Positions 27,460-38,167 of a DNA stretch of 64,000 nucleotides are shown here, one piece after another. The notes beneath the pieces are model-generated. The model saw only the letters and a list, made by a program, of their open reading frames with translations, searched no databases and was not told the DNA's origin. Numbering within the stretch: position 1 is the first letter of the stretch; every line of letters starts with the position of its first letter. A program made the translations under genes and the position numbers. The stretch is taken from the NCBI RefSeq assembly GCF_020320395.1, contig NZ_JAEDAH010000088.1, positions 23,161-87,160 of the forward strand. The letters are read 5' to 3'. The stretch comes from Thalassolituus marinus (GTDB taxonomy: Bacteria; Pseudomonadota; Gammaproteobacteria; Pseudomonadales; Oceanobacteraceae).

Positions 27460-29388
27460 ATGGCAAAGAATTTCATACTGTGGGCAGTGATTGCCGCTGT
27501 CCTGATGATGGTGTTCAACAACTTTCAGAACGTCGGCCGTGGTAAAGAGCTGTCGTACTCTGAATTTATTACCGCTGTAGAAAGCGGTCAGGTTGAGCGG
27601 GTTACCATTTCCGGGCAGTCCATTACCGGTCAGAGCAGCAGTGGTGAAAGCTTTGAAACGGTGCTGCCGGTCTATGACGACAAGCTGATGGATACGCTGC
27701 TGAACAATCAGGTTCAGGTAGTGGGTGAAAAACCAGAGAAGCAGGGCTTCTTTACCCAGCTGTTACTGGCCTCTCTGCCGATCCTGATCATTATCGCCGT
27801 GTTTATGCTGTTTATGCGTCAGATGCAGGGCGGAGCCGGTGGTAAGGGCGGCCCTATGGCGTTTGGTAAGAGTAAAGCCAAACTGCTCAGCGAAGATCAG
27901 ATCAAAACCACTTTCGAAGACGTTGCGGGCTGTGATGAAGCCAAAGAAGACGTTAAAGAGCTGGTCGAGTTTCTGCGTGATCCGGGTAAATACCAGCGCT
28001 TAGGCGGCAAGATTCCGCGCGGCGTACTGATGGTAGGTCAGCCGGGTACTGGTAAAACGCTGCTGGCAAAAGCGATCGCTGGTGAGGCGCGCGTACCTTT
28101 CTTCTCTATCTCCGGTTCTGATTTCGTTGAGATGTTCGTTGGTGTTGGTGCATCCCGTGTACGTGACATGTTCGATCAGGCTAAGAAGCAGGCTCCTTGC
28201 ATTATCTTCATCGACGAAATCGATGCTGTAGGTCGTTCCCGTGGTGTAGGTATCGGCGGTGGCAACGATGAGCGTGAACAGACCCTGAACCAGCTGCTGG
28301 TTGAAATGGACGGCTTTGAGGTTAACGACGGCATCATCGTGATTGCTGCAACTAACCGTCCGGACGTACTGGACCCTGCGCTGCTGCGTCCGGGTCGTTT
28401 CGACCGTCAGGTCGTGGTTGGTTTGCCAGACATTCGCGGTCGTGAGCAGATTCTGGGTGTTCACATGCGTAAAGTGCCGGTAGCGGACGATGTGAATGCT
28501 TCGGTTATCGCACGTGGTACACCGGGTTTCTCCGGTGCCGATCTGGCGAATCTGGTGAACGAAGCTGCACTGTTTGCGGCTCGTGCCAATCGTAATCTGG
28601 TTACCATGGAAGAGTTCGAGAAGGCCAAGGATAAGATCCTGATGGGCGCCGAACGTAAGACCATGGTGATGTCCGAGAAAGAAAAAGAGAACACGGCCTA
28701 TCACGAAGCGGGTCACGCTATTGTTGGTCGTCTGGTGCCGGAGCACGATCCTGTTTACAAGGTTTCTATTATTCCGCGCGGTCGTGCCCTGGGTGTGACT
28801 ATGTTCCTGCCGGAAGAAGATCGTCACTCCATCAGCAAGCGCGGTATCGAGAGTAACATCTGCTCGCTGTACGGCGGTCGTATTGCTGAAGAAATGACAC
28901 TGGGTAAAGACGGTGTCACCACGGGTGCCTCCAACGACATTGAGCGTGCAACCAAGTATGCCCGTAACTATGTGACCAAATGGGGTCTGTCTGAGCGACT
29001 CGGTGCTCAGCTGTACACCGAAGAGGAACAGAACGGTTATCTGGGCAGCTCAGGTGGTGGTCAGCTTTCTCACCTGTCGGATGAGACTGCACGTCTGATC
29101 GACTCTGAGGTTAAGGATCTGCTGGATCGTTGCTATCAGCGCGCTACGCAGTTGCTGGAAGACAACCGCGATAAGCTGGAGCTGATGAAAGATGCTCTGA
29201 TGGAATATGAGACCATCGACATCAGTCAGATTGATGACATTATGGAAGGGCGCAAGCCTCGTCCGCCGAAGTCCTGGTCTGACAGTAACGGCTCTGGCCC
29301 GGCGGCGCCGGCAGAGGCCAGCCACGACATGGCTGACAATGGGCAGGATGATTCGGTTGGTGATGCCGCCGGAGAGCAGAACTCATAA
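27460..29388 (+). CDS. ftsH: ATP-dependent zinc metalloprotease FtsH
   Basis: 642-residue inner-membrane AAA+ protease. Two N-terminal membrane segments (residues about 5-22 and 100-120) flank a periplasmic domain. AAA motifs: Walker [15 protein letters not shown], Walker [14 protein letters not shown], and the second region of homology with [17 protein letters not shown]. The zinc site is [12 protein letters not shown]. It degrades misfolded membrane proteins and short-lived regulators such as LpxC and sigma-32. The start MAKNFILW at 27460 is chosen over GTG 27451, which sits only two bases from the GAGG. Confidence 0.97.
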   Translation: MAKNFILWAVIAAVLMMVFNNFQNVGRGKELSYSEFITAVESGQVERVTISGQSITGQSSSGESFETVLPVYDDKLMDTLLNNQVQVVGEKPEKQGFFTQLLLASLPILIIIAVFMLFMRQMQGGAGGKGGPMAFGKSKAKLLSEDQIKTTFEDVAGCDEAKEDVKELVEFLRDPGKYQRLGGKIPRGVLMVGQPGTGKTLLAKAIAGEARVPFFSISGSDFVEMFVGVGASRVRDMFDQAKKQAPCIIFIDEIDAVGRSRGVGIGGGNDEREQTLNQLLVEMDGFEVNDGIIVIAATNRPDVLDPALLRPGRFDRQVVVGLPDIRGREQILGVHMRKVPVADDVNASVIARGTPGFSGADLANLVNEAALFAARANRNLVTMEEFEKAKDKILMGAERKTMVMSEKEKENTAYHEAGHAIVGRLVPEHDPVYKVSIIPRGRALGVTMFLPEEDRHSISKRGIESNICSLYGGRIAEEMTLGKDGVTTGASNDIERATKYARNYVTKWGLSERLGAQLYTEEEQNGYLGSSGGGQLSHLSDETARLIDSEVKDLLDRCYQRATQLLEDNRDKLELMKDALMEYETIDISQIDDIMEGRKPRPPKSWSDSNGSGPAAPAEASHDMADNGQDDSVGDAAGEQNS

Positions 29389-29408
29389 CTCCCCCTGCTC
29401 AGACTACT

Positions 29409-29433
29409 AAAGCGGCTTCGGCCGCTTTTTTCG
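29409..29433 (+). terminator. ftsH terminator
   Basis: AAGCGGC-TTCG-GCCGCTT stem-loop with T6 just after ftsH. Confidence 0.85.
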
Positions 29434-29464
29434 TTAACTGATTCCGCACTACCCGGAGACTTGT

Positions 29465-30307
29465 GTGAAGCTGACTTGTGGTAACCGCCAGCTGGACCTA
29501 TCAACCCCCCATGTAATGGGTATTCTTAACGTCACCCCGGATTCTTTCTCTGATGGTGGTCGTTTTAATTCGCTGGATACGGCATTGCGCCATGCGCAGC
29601 AGATGATTGCGGATGGCGCGACCATCATTGATGTCGGCGGAGAATCGACCCGTCCGGGGGCTGAACCTGTCTCTGAGCAGGAAGAGTTACAGCGGGTGGT
29701 GCCTGCTGTTGAGGCGCTGGCGCGAGAATTTGATGTCACTATTTCGATAGATACCAGTACACCTGCGGTAATGCGCGACAGCGCAGCGGCGGGTGCCCAT
29801 CTGCTGAATGATGTGCGTGCTCTGACTCGCGACGGAGCGCTGGCCGCTGCAGCCGCAACCTCGCTGCCTGTTTGCCTTATGCACATGAATGGTGAGCCGC
29901 AGGTCATGCAGAACGCGCCGCATTATGATGAACCCATAGAGCAGGCTGTCATCCTCTACCTTGAGCAACGAATTGACGAATGTATACAGGCGGGTATTGA
30001 CCGGAGTCGCATTCTTATCGATCCGGGCTTTGGTTTTGGCAAGAATCACGAGCATAATTACCGACTGTTAAATCAACTGGATGCTTTGCTGAGTATGGAG
30101 CTGCCAATTCTGGCGGGCCTGTCGCGCAAGCGAATGATCGGTGAAGCAACCGGCATCAGTGACGCAGCGTTGCGTGTGACCGGCAGTGTGGCCGGCGCCG
30201 TTATCTGCGTGATGAAGGGTGCCAGAATTTTGCGTGTGCACGACGTAAAAGAAACGGCGGAAGCCATTAAAGTTGCACATGCCACCTTAAGGGAAGGTCA
30301 TGACTAG
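29465..30307 (+). CDS. folP: dihydropteroate synthase
   Basis: 280-residue TIM-barrel enzyme that joins p-aminobenzoate to the pterin pyrophosphate in folate synthesis; target of sulfonamides. Motifs: [47 protein letters not shown] and [14 protein letters not shown]. The start is GTG at 29465 with GGAG 6 bases upstream. Its last 8 bases overlap glmM, so the two are translationally coupled. Confidence 0.96.
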   Translation: MKLTCGNRQLDLSTPHVMGILNVTPDSFSDGGRFNSLDTALRHAQQMIADGATIIDVGGESTRPGAEPVSEQEELQRVVPAVEALAREFDVTISIDTSTPAVMRDSAAAGAHLLNDVRALTRDGALAAAAATSLPVCLMHMNGEPQVMQNAPHYDEPIEQAVILYLEQRIDECIQAGIDRSRILIDPGFGFGKNHEHNYRLLNQLDALLSMELPILAGLSRKRMIGEATGISDAALRVTGSVAGAVICVMKGARILRVHDVKETAEAIKVAHATLREGHD

Positions 30308-31634
30308 AAAGTACTTTGGCACGGACGGTGTTCGCGGCCGCGTGGGTGAGTATCCGATTACTCCGGATTTTGTAATGAAGCTTGGCTGGGCGGCCGGTAA
30401 GGTTTTTGCCGAGCAGGGCAAAAGCCAGATTCTGATCGGTAAAGATACCCGAATCTCCGGCTACATGTTCGAATCGGCACTGGAAGCAGGCCTGTCGGCA
30501 GCGGGCGTTGATATTGGTCTGCTGGGGCCTATCCCGACACCGGGTATTGCCTATCTGACCCGAACCTTCCGAGCCAGCGCTGGTATTGTGATCAGTGCTT
30601 CTCATAACCCGTATTACGATAACGGCATTAAATTCTTTTCCGGTGTCGGCGAAAAGCTGCCGGATGCGACTGAGCTGGCCATTGAAGAGTGGCTGGATAA
30701 GCCAATGACCTGTGTCGGCTCGTCTGAGCTGGGTAAGGCGCGTCGTATTAATGATGCAGCGGGTCGTTACATTGAGTTCTGTAAGGCTACTGCTAATACC
30801 ATGAACCTGCGTGGCATGCGGATTGTGCTGGACTGCGCTCATGGTGCGACCTATCAGATTGCGCCGGCAGTATTCAGCGAGCTTGGTGCGACCGTGATCG
30901 CGATGGGCACCCAGCCGGATGGTCTCAATATCAACGATGGTGTTGGCTCAACGGAACCGGAAGCGCTGCGCAATAAAGTGCTTGAAGTGGGCGCTGATCT
31001 GGGGATTGCCTTTGATGGTGATGGCGATCGGGTAATGATGGTTGATCATCTGGGTAACTTACTCGATGGCGATCAGCTGCTGTTCATTATTACGGTTCAT
31101 GCGCAACAACAGGGCCGTCTGAATGGCGGGGTTGTTGGTACGCTGATGAGCAACCTTGGCCTTGAGCTGGGTCTGAAAGATAAAGGCATCGACTTCCTGC
31201 GTGCCAAGGTTGGTGACCGCTACGTACATCAGATGCTGCATGAAAATGGCTGGCGTTACGGTGGTGAGTCTTCCGGCCATTTACTGTGTCTGGACGCCAA
31301 CACGACAGGCGACGGCATTGTTGCCGCCCTGCAGGTTCTGCAGGCAGTGCAGGACAGCGGTGTGTCGCTGAACGAGTGGCAGTCGCGCATGATGAAAATG
31401 CCACAGGTTATGATCAATGTTCGCCGTAACCGCCAGGTGGATGTCTCCACCGATGCCGGTATTCAGGCGGCTGTTGGCAAGGCAGAAGACCTGCTGAAAG
31501 GGCGCGGTCGTATTCTGCTGCGCCCATCGGGAACCGAACCGGTTGTACGGGTCATGGTTGAAGGTGAGGATGCCGCACTGATTCAGAATGTTGCAGAAGA
31601 ACTGTCTGAGGTGGTTGGCAAGGCCATCGGATGA
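30300..31634 (+). CDS. glmM: phosphoglucosamine mutase
   Basis: 444-residue alpha-D-phosphohexomutase that converts glucosamine-6-phosphate to glucosamine-1-phosphate for UDP-GlcNAc, peptidoglycan and LPS. The phosphoserine loop is [17 protein letters not shown], the metal loop [14 protein letters not shown], the sugar loop [11 protein letters not shown], and the phosphate-binding end [18 protein letters not shown] overlaps the end of folP. Length is standard. Confidence 0.97.
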   Translation: MTRKYFGTDGVRGRVGEYPITPDFVMKLGWAAGKVFAEQGKSQILIGKDTRISGYMFESALEAGLSAAGVDIGLLGPIPTPGIAYLTRTFRASAGIVISASHNPYYDNGIKFFSGVGEKLPDATELAIEEWLDKPMTCVGSSELGKARRINDAAGRYIEFCKATANTMNLRGMRIVLDCAHGATYQIAPAVFSELGATVIAMGTQPDGLNINDGVGSTEPEALRNKVLEVGADLGIAFDGDGDRVMMVDHLGNLLDGDQLLFIITVHAQQQGRLNGGVVGTLMSNLGLELGLKDKGIDFLRAKVGDRYVHQMLHENGWRYGGESSGHLLCLDANTTGDGIVAALQVLQAVQDSGVSLNEWQSRMMKMPQVMINVRRNRQVDVSTDAGIQAAVGKAEDLLKGRGRILLRPSGTEPVVRVMVEGEDAALIQNVAEELSEVVGKAIG

Positions 31635-31703
31635 TGGTCTGTGCGCTTGTTTCGGCATGGCTTCTTAGATAGTATCTGCGCTCTTTGAATTTTGGGGACC
31701 CTC

Positions 31704-32444
31704 ATGCGTCGTTTGTTAGTAGCCGGTAACTGGAAAATGAATGGCTCTGCGGAATTTGCCGCACAGTTGTTGCAGGACGTCACCGCGCAACTAAACGATC
31801 ATTGTGATATGGCGGTGTTTCCTCCATTCCCATATATCGCTCAGGTTGCTGAGCAGCTGAAGGGGACTCCTGTTCAGGTTGGTGCACAAAATGTTGCCAC
31901 TGATGATCAGGGTGCCTTTACCGGTGAAGTGTCTGCGCCCATGCTGACTGATGTCGGTTGTTCTATGGCACTTGTCGGACATTCCGAGCGTCGTACCCTG
32001 TACGGTGAAACCGATCTTGTTGTGCTGCAGAAGACGCGTCAGCTGCTGGCTAATGACCTGACGGCTGTTGTCTGTATTGGTGAAACGCTGGAAGAGCGTA
32101 AAGCCGGTCGTGAAGAAGCTGTTGTTTCTCAGCAGCTCGCACTGCTGATTGAACAGCTGAGCGAAAATGAATGGGATCGCATTATTCTGGCGTATGAGCC
32201 TGTGTGGGCTATTGGTACTGGTGAAACAGCAACACCGGAACAAGCTCAGGCAATTCATGCCTTTATTCGTGGTCAACTGCAGCAGGTTAGCGCCGCGGTG
32301 GCTGAGAAAACCCGTATCTTATACGGTGGTAGTGTAAAAGCTGCCAATGCGGCCGAGCTGTTTGCTCAGCCGGATATCGATGGCGGACTGGTGGGCGGTG
32401 CCTCCCTGGACGCAAATGAATTTACAGGAATTTGTCAGGCGTAA
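31704..32444 (+). CDS. tpiA: triosephosphate isomerase
   Basis: 246-residue TIM barrel that interconverts DHAP and glyceraldehyde-3-phosphate. Catalytic residues: Lys in AGNWKMNGSAE, His in LVGHSERRTLYGE, Glu in LAYEPVWAIGTGETATPEQ; the phosphate loop is YGGSVKAANA. ATG 31704 follows GGGGA by 5 bases; the in-frame TTG at 31692 is rejected. Position before secG is typical of gammaproteobacteria. Confidence 0.97.
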   Translation: MRRLLVAGNWKMNGSAEFAAQLLQDVTAQLNDHCDMAVFPPFPYIAQVAEQLKGTPVQVGAQNVATDDQGAFTGEVSAPMLTDVGCSMALVGHSERRTLYGETDLVVLQKTRQLLANDLTAVVCIGETLEERKAGREEAVVSQQLALLIEQLSENEWDRIILAYEPVWAIGTGETATPEQAQAIHAFIRGQLQQVSAAVAEKTRILYGGSVKAANAAELFAQPDIDGGLVGGASLDANEFTGICQA

Positions 32445-32452
32445 GGTACGTT

Positions 32453-32842
32453 ATGGAATCTATTATTCTGATTGTTCACATTCTGCTGGCTTTAGGCATC
32501 ATTGGTTTTGTGATGCTGCAGCAGGGTAAAGGTGCTGATGCAGGTGCTTCCTTCGGTGGTGGCGCGTCCCAGACCGTGTTCGGCAGCAGTGGCTCCGGCA
32601 ACTTCCTGAGCCGTAGCACGGCAATTCTGGCAACCGTTTTCTTTATCACCAGCCTGGCGCTGGCGGTTTATGCCAGTCAGAAAGCAAAAAGCGTTACTGA
32701 TCTGGGTATTCCAAGCGAAGAAGTGATAGAAAAGCTTGAGCAGGACACCCCAGTTGTGGAAGAATACGCGCCGTCTTCAGATGCACCTGAACTGGATGCA
32801 TCTGTTTCTGACGAGCCAGCAGTCGAAAAGCCTGCCAACTAA
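32453..32842 (+). CDS. secG: protein-export membrane protein SecG
   Basis: 129-residue SecYEG subunit. Two membrane segments (MESIILIVHILLALGIIGFV, and ILATVFFITSLALAVYA) flank the conserved cytoplasmic GKGADAGASFGGGASQTVFG region. An acidic C-terminal tail follows. The start at 32453 has AAGG upstream and gives the normal N-terminus, following tpiA by 8 bases. Confidence 0.96.
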   Translation: MESIILIVHILLALGIIGFVMLQQGKGADAGASFGGGASQTVFGSSGSGNFLSRSTAILATVFFITSLALAVYASQKAKSVTDLGIPSEEVIEKLEQDTPVVEEYAPSSDAPELDASVSDEPAVEKPAN

Positions 32843-32859
32843 GCTCAGTCAGTAGTCGT

Positions 32860-32945
32860 GCGGATGTGGTGGAATTGGTAGACACGCCATCTTGAGGGGG
32901 TGGTGAGCTAAGCTCGTGCGAGTTCGAGTCTCGCCATCCGCACCA
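32860..32945 (+). tRNA. tRNA-Leu (GAG anticodon)
   Basis: 86-nt class II tRNA. The acceptor stem GCGGATG pairs with CATCCGC before an encoded ACCA. The D loop has TTGGTAGAC, the anticodon loop CTTGAGG gives GAG, and a long variable arm (TGGTGAGCTAAGCTCGTG) is typical of leucine tRNAs. The T loop is GTTCGAGTC. Located between secG and rimP as in many gammaproteobacteria. Confidence 0.96.
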
Positions 32946-32954
32946 ATTATTACG

Positions 32955-32981
32955 GAAAAGCGAACATGGTTCGCTTTTTCT
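32955..32981 (+). terminator. terminator after tRNA-Leu
   Basis: AAAAGCGAA-CATGG-TTCGCTTTTT hairpin 10 bases after the CCA end. Confidence 0.8.
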
Positions 32982-32999
32982 GTTTAAAGCGCCTATAAT
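32970..32999 (+). promoter_or_regulatory. rimP-nusA operon promoter
   Basis: A perfect TATAAT -10 at 32994-32999 with a weak TTCGCT -35 18 bases upstream, overlapping the T run of the preceding terminator. Confidence 0.5.
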
Positions 33000-33023
33000 G
33001 CGCGTGCTTTTATAGAGCACTGT

Positions 33024-33052
33024 AAAAAGCCCCTCATGTCAGGGGCTTTTTA
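33024..33052 (+). terminator. leader terminator 1 upstream of rimP
   Basis: AAAAAGCCCCT-CATGTC-AGGGGCTTTTT hairpin about 20 bases after the predicted transcription start, so it could terminate within the rimP leader. Confidence 0.7.
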
Positions 33053-33130
33053 GTAGTCGCTTCCCGGGTGGAGCGGCTGACAAGGAATCAGCGCAGGCGT
33101 TGATTCCGGTCTGCGTCAGGCAGTAGCGGA

Positions 33131-33156
33131 CTGGGCACATTGTTGCCCAGTTTTTG
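33131..33156 (+). terminator. leader terminator 2 upstream of rimP
   Basis: CTGGGC-ACATTGTT-GCCCAG hairpin followed by T5, 20 bases before the rimP start. A GGAATCA...TGATTCC hairpin lies just upstream and may take part in switching. Confidence 0.7.
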
Positions 33157-33176
33157 TTTGTGGAGAGGGTAATTAT

Positions 33177-33635
33177 TTGTCTAAAAATTCGCAGTTGACC
33201 GAACTTATTGCACCAGTGGTTGAGTCCATGGGGTTCACCTTCTGGGGGCTCGAGTTTATGCCGCAGGGCAAACGCTCTATGTTGCGTATTTTTATTGATC
33301 ACGCCGACGGTATTAATGTTGACCACTGCGCTCAGGTGAGCCGTCAGGTTAGCGCCGTAATGGACGTTGAAGATCCTATCGCTCAGGAATATACCCTTGA
33401 GGTTTCCTCTCCTGGGATGGATCGCCCTTTATTCACACTCGAACAGTTTCAGCAGTATGCAAATCACATTGTAGAGCTGCGTCTGCGTATGCCCTTCGAC
33501 GGGCGTCGTAAATTTAAAGGCCAATTAATCGGTGTTGAGCAGGAAGATGTCGTACTCGTCGTCGACGATCACGAATATCTGTTGCCCATTGAGCTGATTG
33601 AAAAGGCTAATGTTGTTCCACAATTCAAGGACTAA
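33177..33635 (+). CDS. rimP: ribosome maturation factor RimP
   Basis: 152-residue factor needed for 30S maturation. Conserved parts: [39 protein letters not shown], and [15 protein letters not shown]. The start is TTG at 33177 after GGAGAGGG; no nearer ATG preserves the family N-terminus. First gene of rimP-nusA-infB-rbfA-truB. Confidence 0.96.
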   Translation: MSKNSQLTELIAPVVESMGFTFWGLEFMPQGKRSMLRIFIDHADGINVDHCAQVSRQVSAVMDVEDPIAQEYTLEVSSPGMDRPLFTLEQFQQYANHIVELRLRMPFDGRRKFKGQLIGVEQEDVVLVVDDHEYLLPIELIEKANVVPQFKD

Positions 33636-33656
33636 GGTGCAGAGCGAGGCTAGAAG

Positions 33657-35153
33657 ATGAGCAAAGAAATTCTCCTGGTCGCAGAAGCGGTTTCCAACGA
33701 AAAGGGTGTTTCAAAAGAAATTATTTTTGAAGCGATTGAGTCAGCCCTGGCCGCGGCCGCCAAGAAGCGTTACGAAGACGAAGAAGCTACCATTCGCGTT
33801 GATATCGATCGTCGCACCGGTGACTACCAGACATTCCGTAGCTGGCTGGTTGTCAGCAACGATGTGGTTCCGGGCCTGGGTGACGAGCTTACCCTGCAGG
33901 AAGCACACGAAATCGATACCAATCTGCAACCTGGTGACACCTATGAGACGCAGATTGATAACCCTGATTTCGGCCGTATTGCTGCCCAGGCTGCGAAGCA
34001 GATTATCGTGCAGAAAGTACGTGAAGCAGAGCGCGCACAGATCGTAGATCAGTACGAAGATCGCGTTGGCGAACTGGTTAACGGCACTGTTAAAAAAGTG
34101 ACACGTGACAACATTATTGTAGACCTCGGCAATAACGCTGAAGGTCTGCTGCCAAAAGATCAGCTGATTGGTCGTGAGATCATGCGTATGGGTGATCGTG
34201 TTCGCGCCATTCTGCATGCGGTACGTCCGGAAAATCGTGGTCCGCAGCTGATGCTGAGCCGTACTTGTCCGGAAATGCTGATTGAGCTTTTCCGCATTGA
34301 AGTGCCGGAAATTGCTGAAGACGTTATTGAGATCAAGGGTGCTGCCCGTGATCCGGGTTCACGTGCGAAAATCGCCGTTAAGACCAATGACAAGCGTATC
34401 GACCCTGTTGGTGCCTGTGTTGGTATGCGTGGTGCGCGTGTTCAGGCTGTTACCAACGAACTGGGTGGTAACGAGCGTATCGACATCGTGCTGTGGGATG
34501 ACAACCCGGCGCAGCTGGTGATTAACGCCATGGCGCCAGCCGATGTTGCGTCCATCATCATGGACGAAGAAACCAACACCATGGACGTTGCTGTTGCATC
34601 AGATAACCTGGCGCAGGCAATTGGTCGTGGCGGTCAGAACGTACGCCTGGCGTCCGAACTGACCGGTTGGGAAATCAATGTAATGACCGAAGAAGATGCT
34701 CAGGAGAAACAGTCTCAGGAAGCGTCCGGTTACATTGAAAACTTTATGAATACTCTGGACCTGGATGAAGACTTTGCCACCCTGCTGGTTGAAGAAGGCT
34801 TCACGACTCTGGAAGAGATTGCCTACGTTCCTATGGAAGAGATGCTGGCGATTGATGGTCTGGATGAAGATGTGGTTACCGAACTGCGTAACCGCGCCAA
34901 GGATGTCCTGCTGACCCAGGCTCTGGCATCTGAGGAAAAACTTGAAAATGCAGAACCAGCGGAAGACCTGCTGAACATGGATGGCATGGACAAGCACCTG
35001 GCTCTGGTTCTGGCCAGCAAAGGCATCTGTACGATGGAAGATCTTGCCGAGCAATCCATCGACGACTTGCTGGATATCGAAGATATGACCGAAGAAAAAG
35101 CGGCAGAGCTCATTATGACTGCACGCGCGCCCTGGTTTGAGGGCAACGACTAA
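33657..35153 (+). CDS. nusA: transcription termination/antitermination factor NusA
   Basis: 498-residue factor that controls RNA polymerase pausing and termination. The N-terminal RNAP-binding domain is followed by an S1 domain ([17 protein letters not shown]), two KH domains ([35 protein letters not shown]), and two acidic C-terminal repeats ([20 protein letters not shown] and [19 protein letters not shown]). ATG is 22 bases after rimP. Confidence 0.98.
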   Translation: MSKEILLVAEAVSNEKGVSKEIIFEAIESALAAAAKKRYEDEEATIRVDIDRRTGDYQTFRSWLVVSNDVVPGLGDELTLQEAHEIDTNLQPGDTYETQIDNPDFGRIAAQAAKQIIVQKVREAERAQIVDQYEDRVGELVNGTVKKVTRDNIIVDLGNNAEGLLPKDQLIGREIMRMGDRVRAILHAVRPENRGPQLMLSRTCPEMLIELFRIEVPEIAEDVIEIKGAARDPGSRAKIAVKTNDKRIDPVGACVGMRGARVQAVTNELGGNERIDIVLWDDNPAQLVINAMAPADVASIIMDEETNTMDVAVASDNLAQAIGRGGQNVRLASELTGWEINVMTEEDAQEKQSQEASGYIENFMNTLDLDEDFATLLVEEGFTTLEEIAYVPMEEMLAIDGLDEDVVTELRNRAKDVLLTQALASEEKLENAEPAEDLLNMDGMDKHLALVLASKGICTMEDLAEQSIDDLLDIEDMTEEKAAELIMTARAPWFEGND

Positions 35154-35179
35154 TCACTCGCTCGGCATAGGAGAAACGT

Positions 35180-37684
35180 ATGGCAGATGTAACCGTTAAA
35201 GAACTCGCCGACGTGGTAGGGACCAGCGTTGATCGCTTGTTGTCCCAGATGAAAGAAGCTGGTCTGCCACAGACCGGCGCAGACCAGGCTGTGTCTGATG
35301 AACAGAAGCAATCACTGCTGACGTTCCTGAAGAAAAGTCATGGTGAATCAACAGCAGCACCGAAAAAAATTACGCTGAAGCGTAAGGTGACTACCACTCT
35401 GAAAACAGGTCAGGGCGGTAAGAAAGCTGTTGCGATTGAAGTTCGTAAAAAGCGTACTTACGTTAAGCGCGAAGAGCTGGAAAAAGAAGCTGAGCAGCAG
35501 GCGGAAGCCGTTGCTGAGGTAGCAGCAGAAGCCGTAGCGGCACCGGAAACCGTAGAAGCGGCAGTGGCTGCTCCGGTTGCTGAAGAGCCGAAGGCAGAAG
35601 CTGTTGCAGAAGCACCAGCTGCTGAAGCGAAAGCTGACAAGCCTGCGGCAAAAGCGAAAGCTGCTCCGACTGAAGAGTTGGACGTTGCCCAGAAGCGTGC
35701 TGAAGCAGAAGTTGCAGCGCAGCGTCAGGACGATGGTGGCCGTAACAAGAAGGCAACCAAAGCAGTTGATAAGAAACGCGCTGATCAGCGCGAAAACAGC
35801 CGCTTCCGTGATTCCGATGACAGCGACCGCAACCGTGGTCGTCGTCCGGGCAAGGGTCCTAAACTGAAAGGTGGTCGTGGTAAACACAGCTCAAATGAGC
35901 ACGCATTTACCAAGCCAACTGCACCAGTTATTCGTGAAGTTGAACTGCCGGAAGCGATTTCCGTCGGTGATCTGGCTTCGAAAATGGCGGTTAAAGCCGG
36001 CGAAGTGATCAAAGAGCTGATGAAAATGGGCGTTATGGCGACCATTAACCAGACTCTGGATCAGGACACCGCCTCTCTGGTCGTTGAAGAAATGGGTCAC
36101 AAAGTGACCAAGCTGATCGCCGATGACCAGCTGGAACAGGATGTAACTGAATCTGTTTCTTACGAAGGTGACGAGCAGACCCGTGCTCCGGTTGTTACCG
36201 TAATGGGTCACGTTGACCATGGTAAAACCTCGCTGCTGGACTACATCCGTAGCTCACGAGTGGCATCCGGTGAAGCCGGTGGTATTACCCAGCATATCGG
36301 TGCTTACCACGTAGAAACGGATCACGGCATGGTGTCCTTCCTGGATACCCCTGGACACGCAGCGTTTACCTCCATGCGTGCTCGTGGTGCTCAGGCAACT
36401 GACGTGGTTATTCTGGTGGTTGCAGCAGACGATGGCGTAATGCCACAAACCGAAGAAGCTGTTCAGCACGCTAAGTCTGCTGGCGTTCCTCTGGTGGTTG
36501 CTGTTAACAAAATGGATAAAGAAGCGGCTGATCCGGATCGTGTTAAAAACGAACTGTCAGCACGTGATGTTATTCCGGAAGACTGGGGCGGTGATGTACC
36601 GTTTATCCCGGTATCCGCAAAAACCGGTCAGGGCATTGATGAGCTGCTCGAAGCGGTACTGCTGCAAGCAGAACTGCTGGAACTGAAAGCACACTTTACT
36701 GGCCCGGGCCAGGGTGTAGTGGTTGAATCTCGTCTGGATAAAGGTCGTGGTCCGGTTGCTACTCTGCTGGTTCAGAACGGTACGCTGAAAAAAGGCGATA
36801 TCGTACTGGCAGGTACTTGCTACGGTCGTGCCCGTGCACTGCTGGATGAAAACGGTAAGCAAACCGATGGTGCTGGTCCGTCTATCCCGGTAGAGATCCT
36901 GGGTCTGAACGGTACCCCGGATGCGGGTGACAACTTCATGGTTGTGGAAAGCGAGAAGAAAGCCCGTGAAGTGGCTGAGTTCCGTGAAACCAAAATGAAG
37001 GAACAACTGCAACAGCGTCAGCAGGCAGCCAAACTGGATGCACTGTTTGCCGGTATGGGCGAAGGCCAGCAGGCCAGCCTGAACGTGGTTGTTAAGACCG
37101 ACGTACGTGGCTCGCTGGAAGCGATTGTTGCTTCCCTGCAGAAACTGGCGACCGACGAAGTTAAGGTTAACGTTGTAGCATCCGGTGTGGGTGGTATTAC
37201 CGAAACTGACGCGACTCTGGCCGTTGCCGCCAGCGCCGTGGTATTCGGTTTCAACGTCCGTGCTGATAACGCTGCCAAGCGTGTTGTCGAAAACAACGAC
37301 GTTGATATGCGCTACTACAGCGTAATCTACGATCTGCTGGATGACGTGAAACAGGCTATGGCTGGTCTGCTGGCGCCTGAACTGCGTGAAGAGATTGTGG
37401 GTATCGCCGAAGTGCGTGACGTGTTCAATTCACCGAAGTTCGGCCAGATTGCTGGTTGTATGGTGATTGACGGTAACGTATTCCGTAACAAGAAGATCCG
37501 CGTACTGCGTGAAAACGTAGTGATCTACGAAGGTGAACTGGAATCCCTGCGTCGCTTCAAAGACGACGTTCAGGAAGTTCGCCAGGGTATGGAATGTGGT
37601 ATCGGCGTTAAGAACTATCAGGATGTTCGCCCAGGCGATCAGATCGAAGTGTTCGACGTTAAAGAAGTTGCTCGTACGCTGTAA
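35180..37684 (+). CDS. infB: translation initiation factor IF-2
   Basis: 834-residue GTPase that places initiator tRNA on the 30S subunit. IF2N domain at the N-terminus; a long Ala/Glu/Lys-rich linker (residues about 95-235); the G domain with [24 protein letters not shown] and VAVNKMDK; then domains II to IV. Internal starts in the linker are possible, as in E. coli. It follows nusA by 26 bases. The base composition of the linker explains the many spurious opposite-strand frames. Confidence 0.98.
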   Translation: MADVTVKELADVVGTSVDRLLSQMKEAGLPQTGADQAVSDEQKQSLLTFLKKSHGESTAAPKKITLKRKVTTTLKTGQGGKKAVAIEVRKKRTYVKREELEKEAEQQAEAVAEVAAEAVAAPETVEAAVAAPVAEEPKAEAVAEAPAAEAKADKPAAKAKAAPTEELDVAQKRAEAEVAAQRQDDGGRNKKATKAVDKKRADQRENSRFRDSDDSDRNRGRRPGKGPKLKGGRGKHSSNEHAFTKPTAPVIREVELPEAISVGDLASKMAVKAGEVIKELMKMGVMATINQTLDQDTASLVVEEMGHKVTKLIADDQLEQDVTESVSYEGDEQTRAPVVTVMGHVDHGKTSLLDYIRSSRVASGEAGGITQHIGAYHVETDHGMVSFLDTPGHAAFTSMRARGAQATDVVILVVAADDGVMPQTEEAVQHAKSAGVPLVVAVNKMDKEAADPDRVKNELSARDVIPEDWGGDVPFIPVSAKTGQGIDELLEAVLLQAELLELKAHFTGPGQGVVVESRLDKGRGPVATLLVQNGTLKKGDIVLAGTCYGRARALLDENGKQTDGAGPSIPVEILGLNGTPDAGDNFMVVESEKKAREVAEFRETKMKEQLQQRQQAAKLDALFAGMGEGQQASLNVVVKTDVRGSLEAIVASLQKLATDEVKVNVVASGVGGITETDATLAVAASAVVFGFNVRADNAAKRVVENNDVDMRYYSVIYDLLDDVKQAMAGLLAPELREEIVGIAEVRDVFNSPKFGQIAGCMVIDGNVFRNKKIRVLRENVVIYEGELESLRRFKDDVQEVRQGMECGIGVKNYQDVRPGDQIEVFDVKEVARTL

Positions 37685-37708
37685 TACCGCGCGAGCATAC
37701 TGATAAGC

Positions 37709-37735
37709 CAAAGCCCGGAACCGTCCGGGCTTTGG
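37709..37735 (+). terminator. infB-rbfA intercistronic hairpin
   Basis: AAAGCCCGG / CCGGGCTTT stem-loop with only a short T stretch; probably partial termination or processing. Confidence 0.5.
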
Positions 37736-37754
37736 TGTCTCTGGAGAAAAGAGA

Positions 37755-38162
37755 ATGCCTAAAGATTACAGCCGCACCTCGCGCCTGAGTGAACAGATCC
37801 AGCGTGATCTGGCACAGATGATTCAGTTCGACCTGAAAGACCCGCGTCTGGGTATGGTGACCCTGAATCACGTTAAAGTAGCTAAAGACATCGGTTACGC
37901 TGACATCTATTTCACAGTAATGGGTGCTAAAGGTGAAACCGACGAAGAAATTCGTCGTCAGACAGAAAAGATTCTGAACGATGCCGCAGGCCACCTGCGT
38001 AGCGAGCTGGCGCGCATTATGCGTACTCGCATTACCCCACATCTGCGTTTCCACTACGACGAAACCCTGGATCGCGGTATGAAACTGACCAGCCTGATTA
38101 AGAAAGCCACCGACGAAGACAATGCTCGTCATCAGGCTGACGAAGACGATAAGGCTGAATAA
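37755..38162 (+). CDS. rbfA: ribosome-binding factor A
   Basis: 135-residue KH-fold protein that matures the 16S rRNA 5' end. Conserved: SRTSRLSEQIQRDLAQMIQF, VKVAKDIGYADIYFTVMG, and ITPHLRFHYDETLDRGMKL. Acidic C-terminal tail. Between infB and truB with 5 bases to truB. Confidence 0.96.
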   Translation: MPKDYSRTSRLSEQIQRDLAQMIQFDLKDPRLGMVTLNHVKVAKDIGYADIYFTVMGAKGETDEEIRRQTEKILNDAAGHLRSELARIMRTRITPHLRFHYDETLDRGMKLTSLIKKATDEDNARHQADEDDKAE

Positions 38163-38167
38163 CGCGT

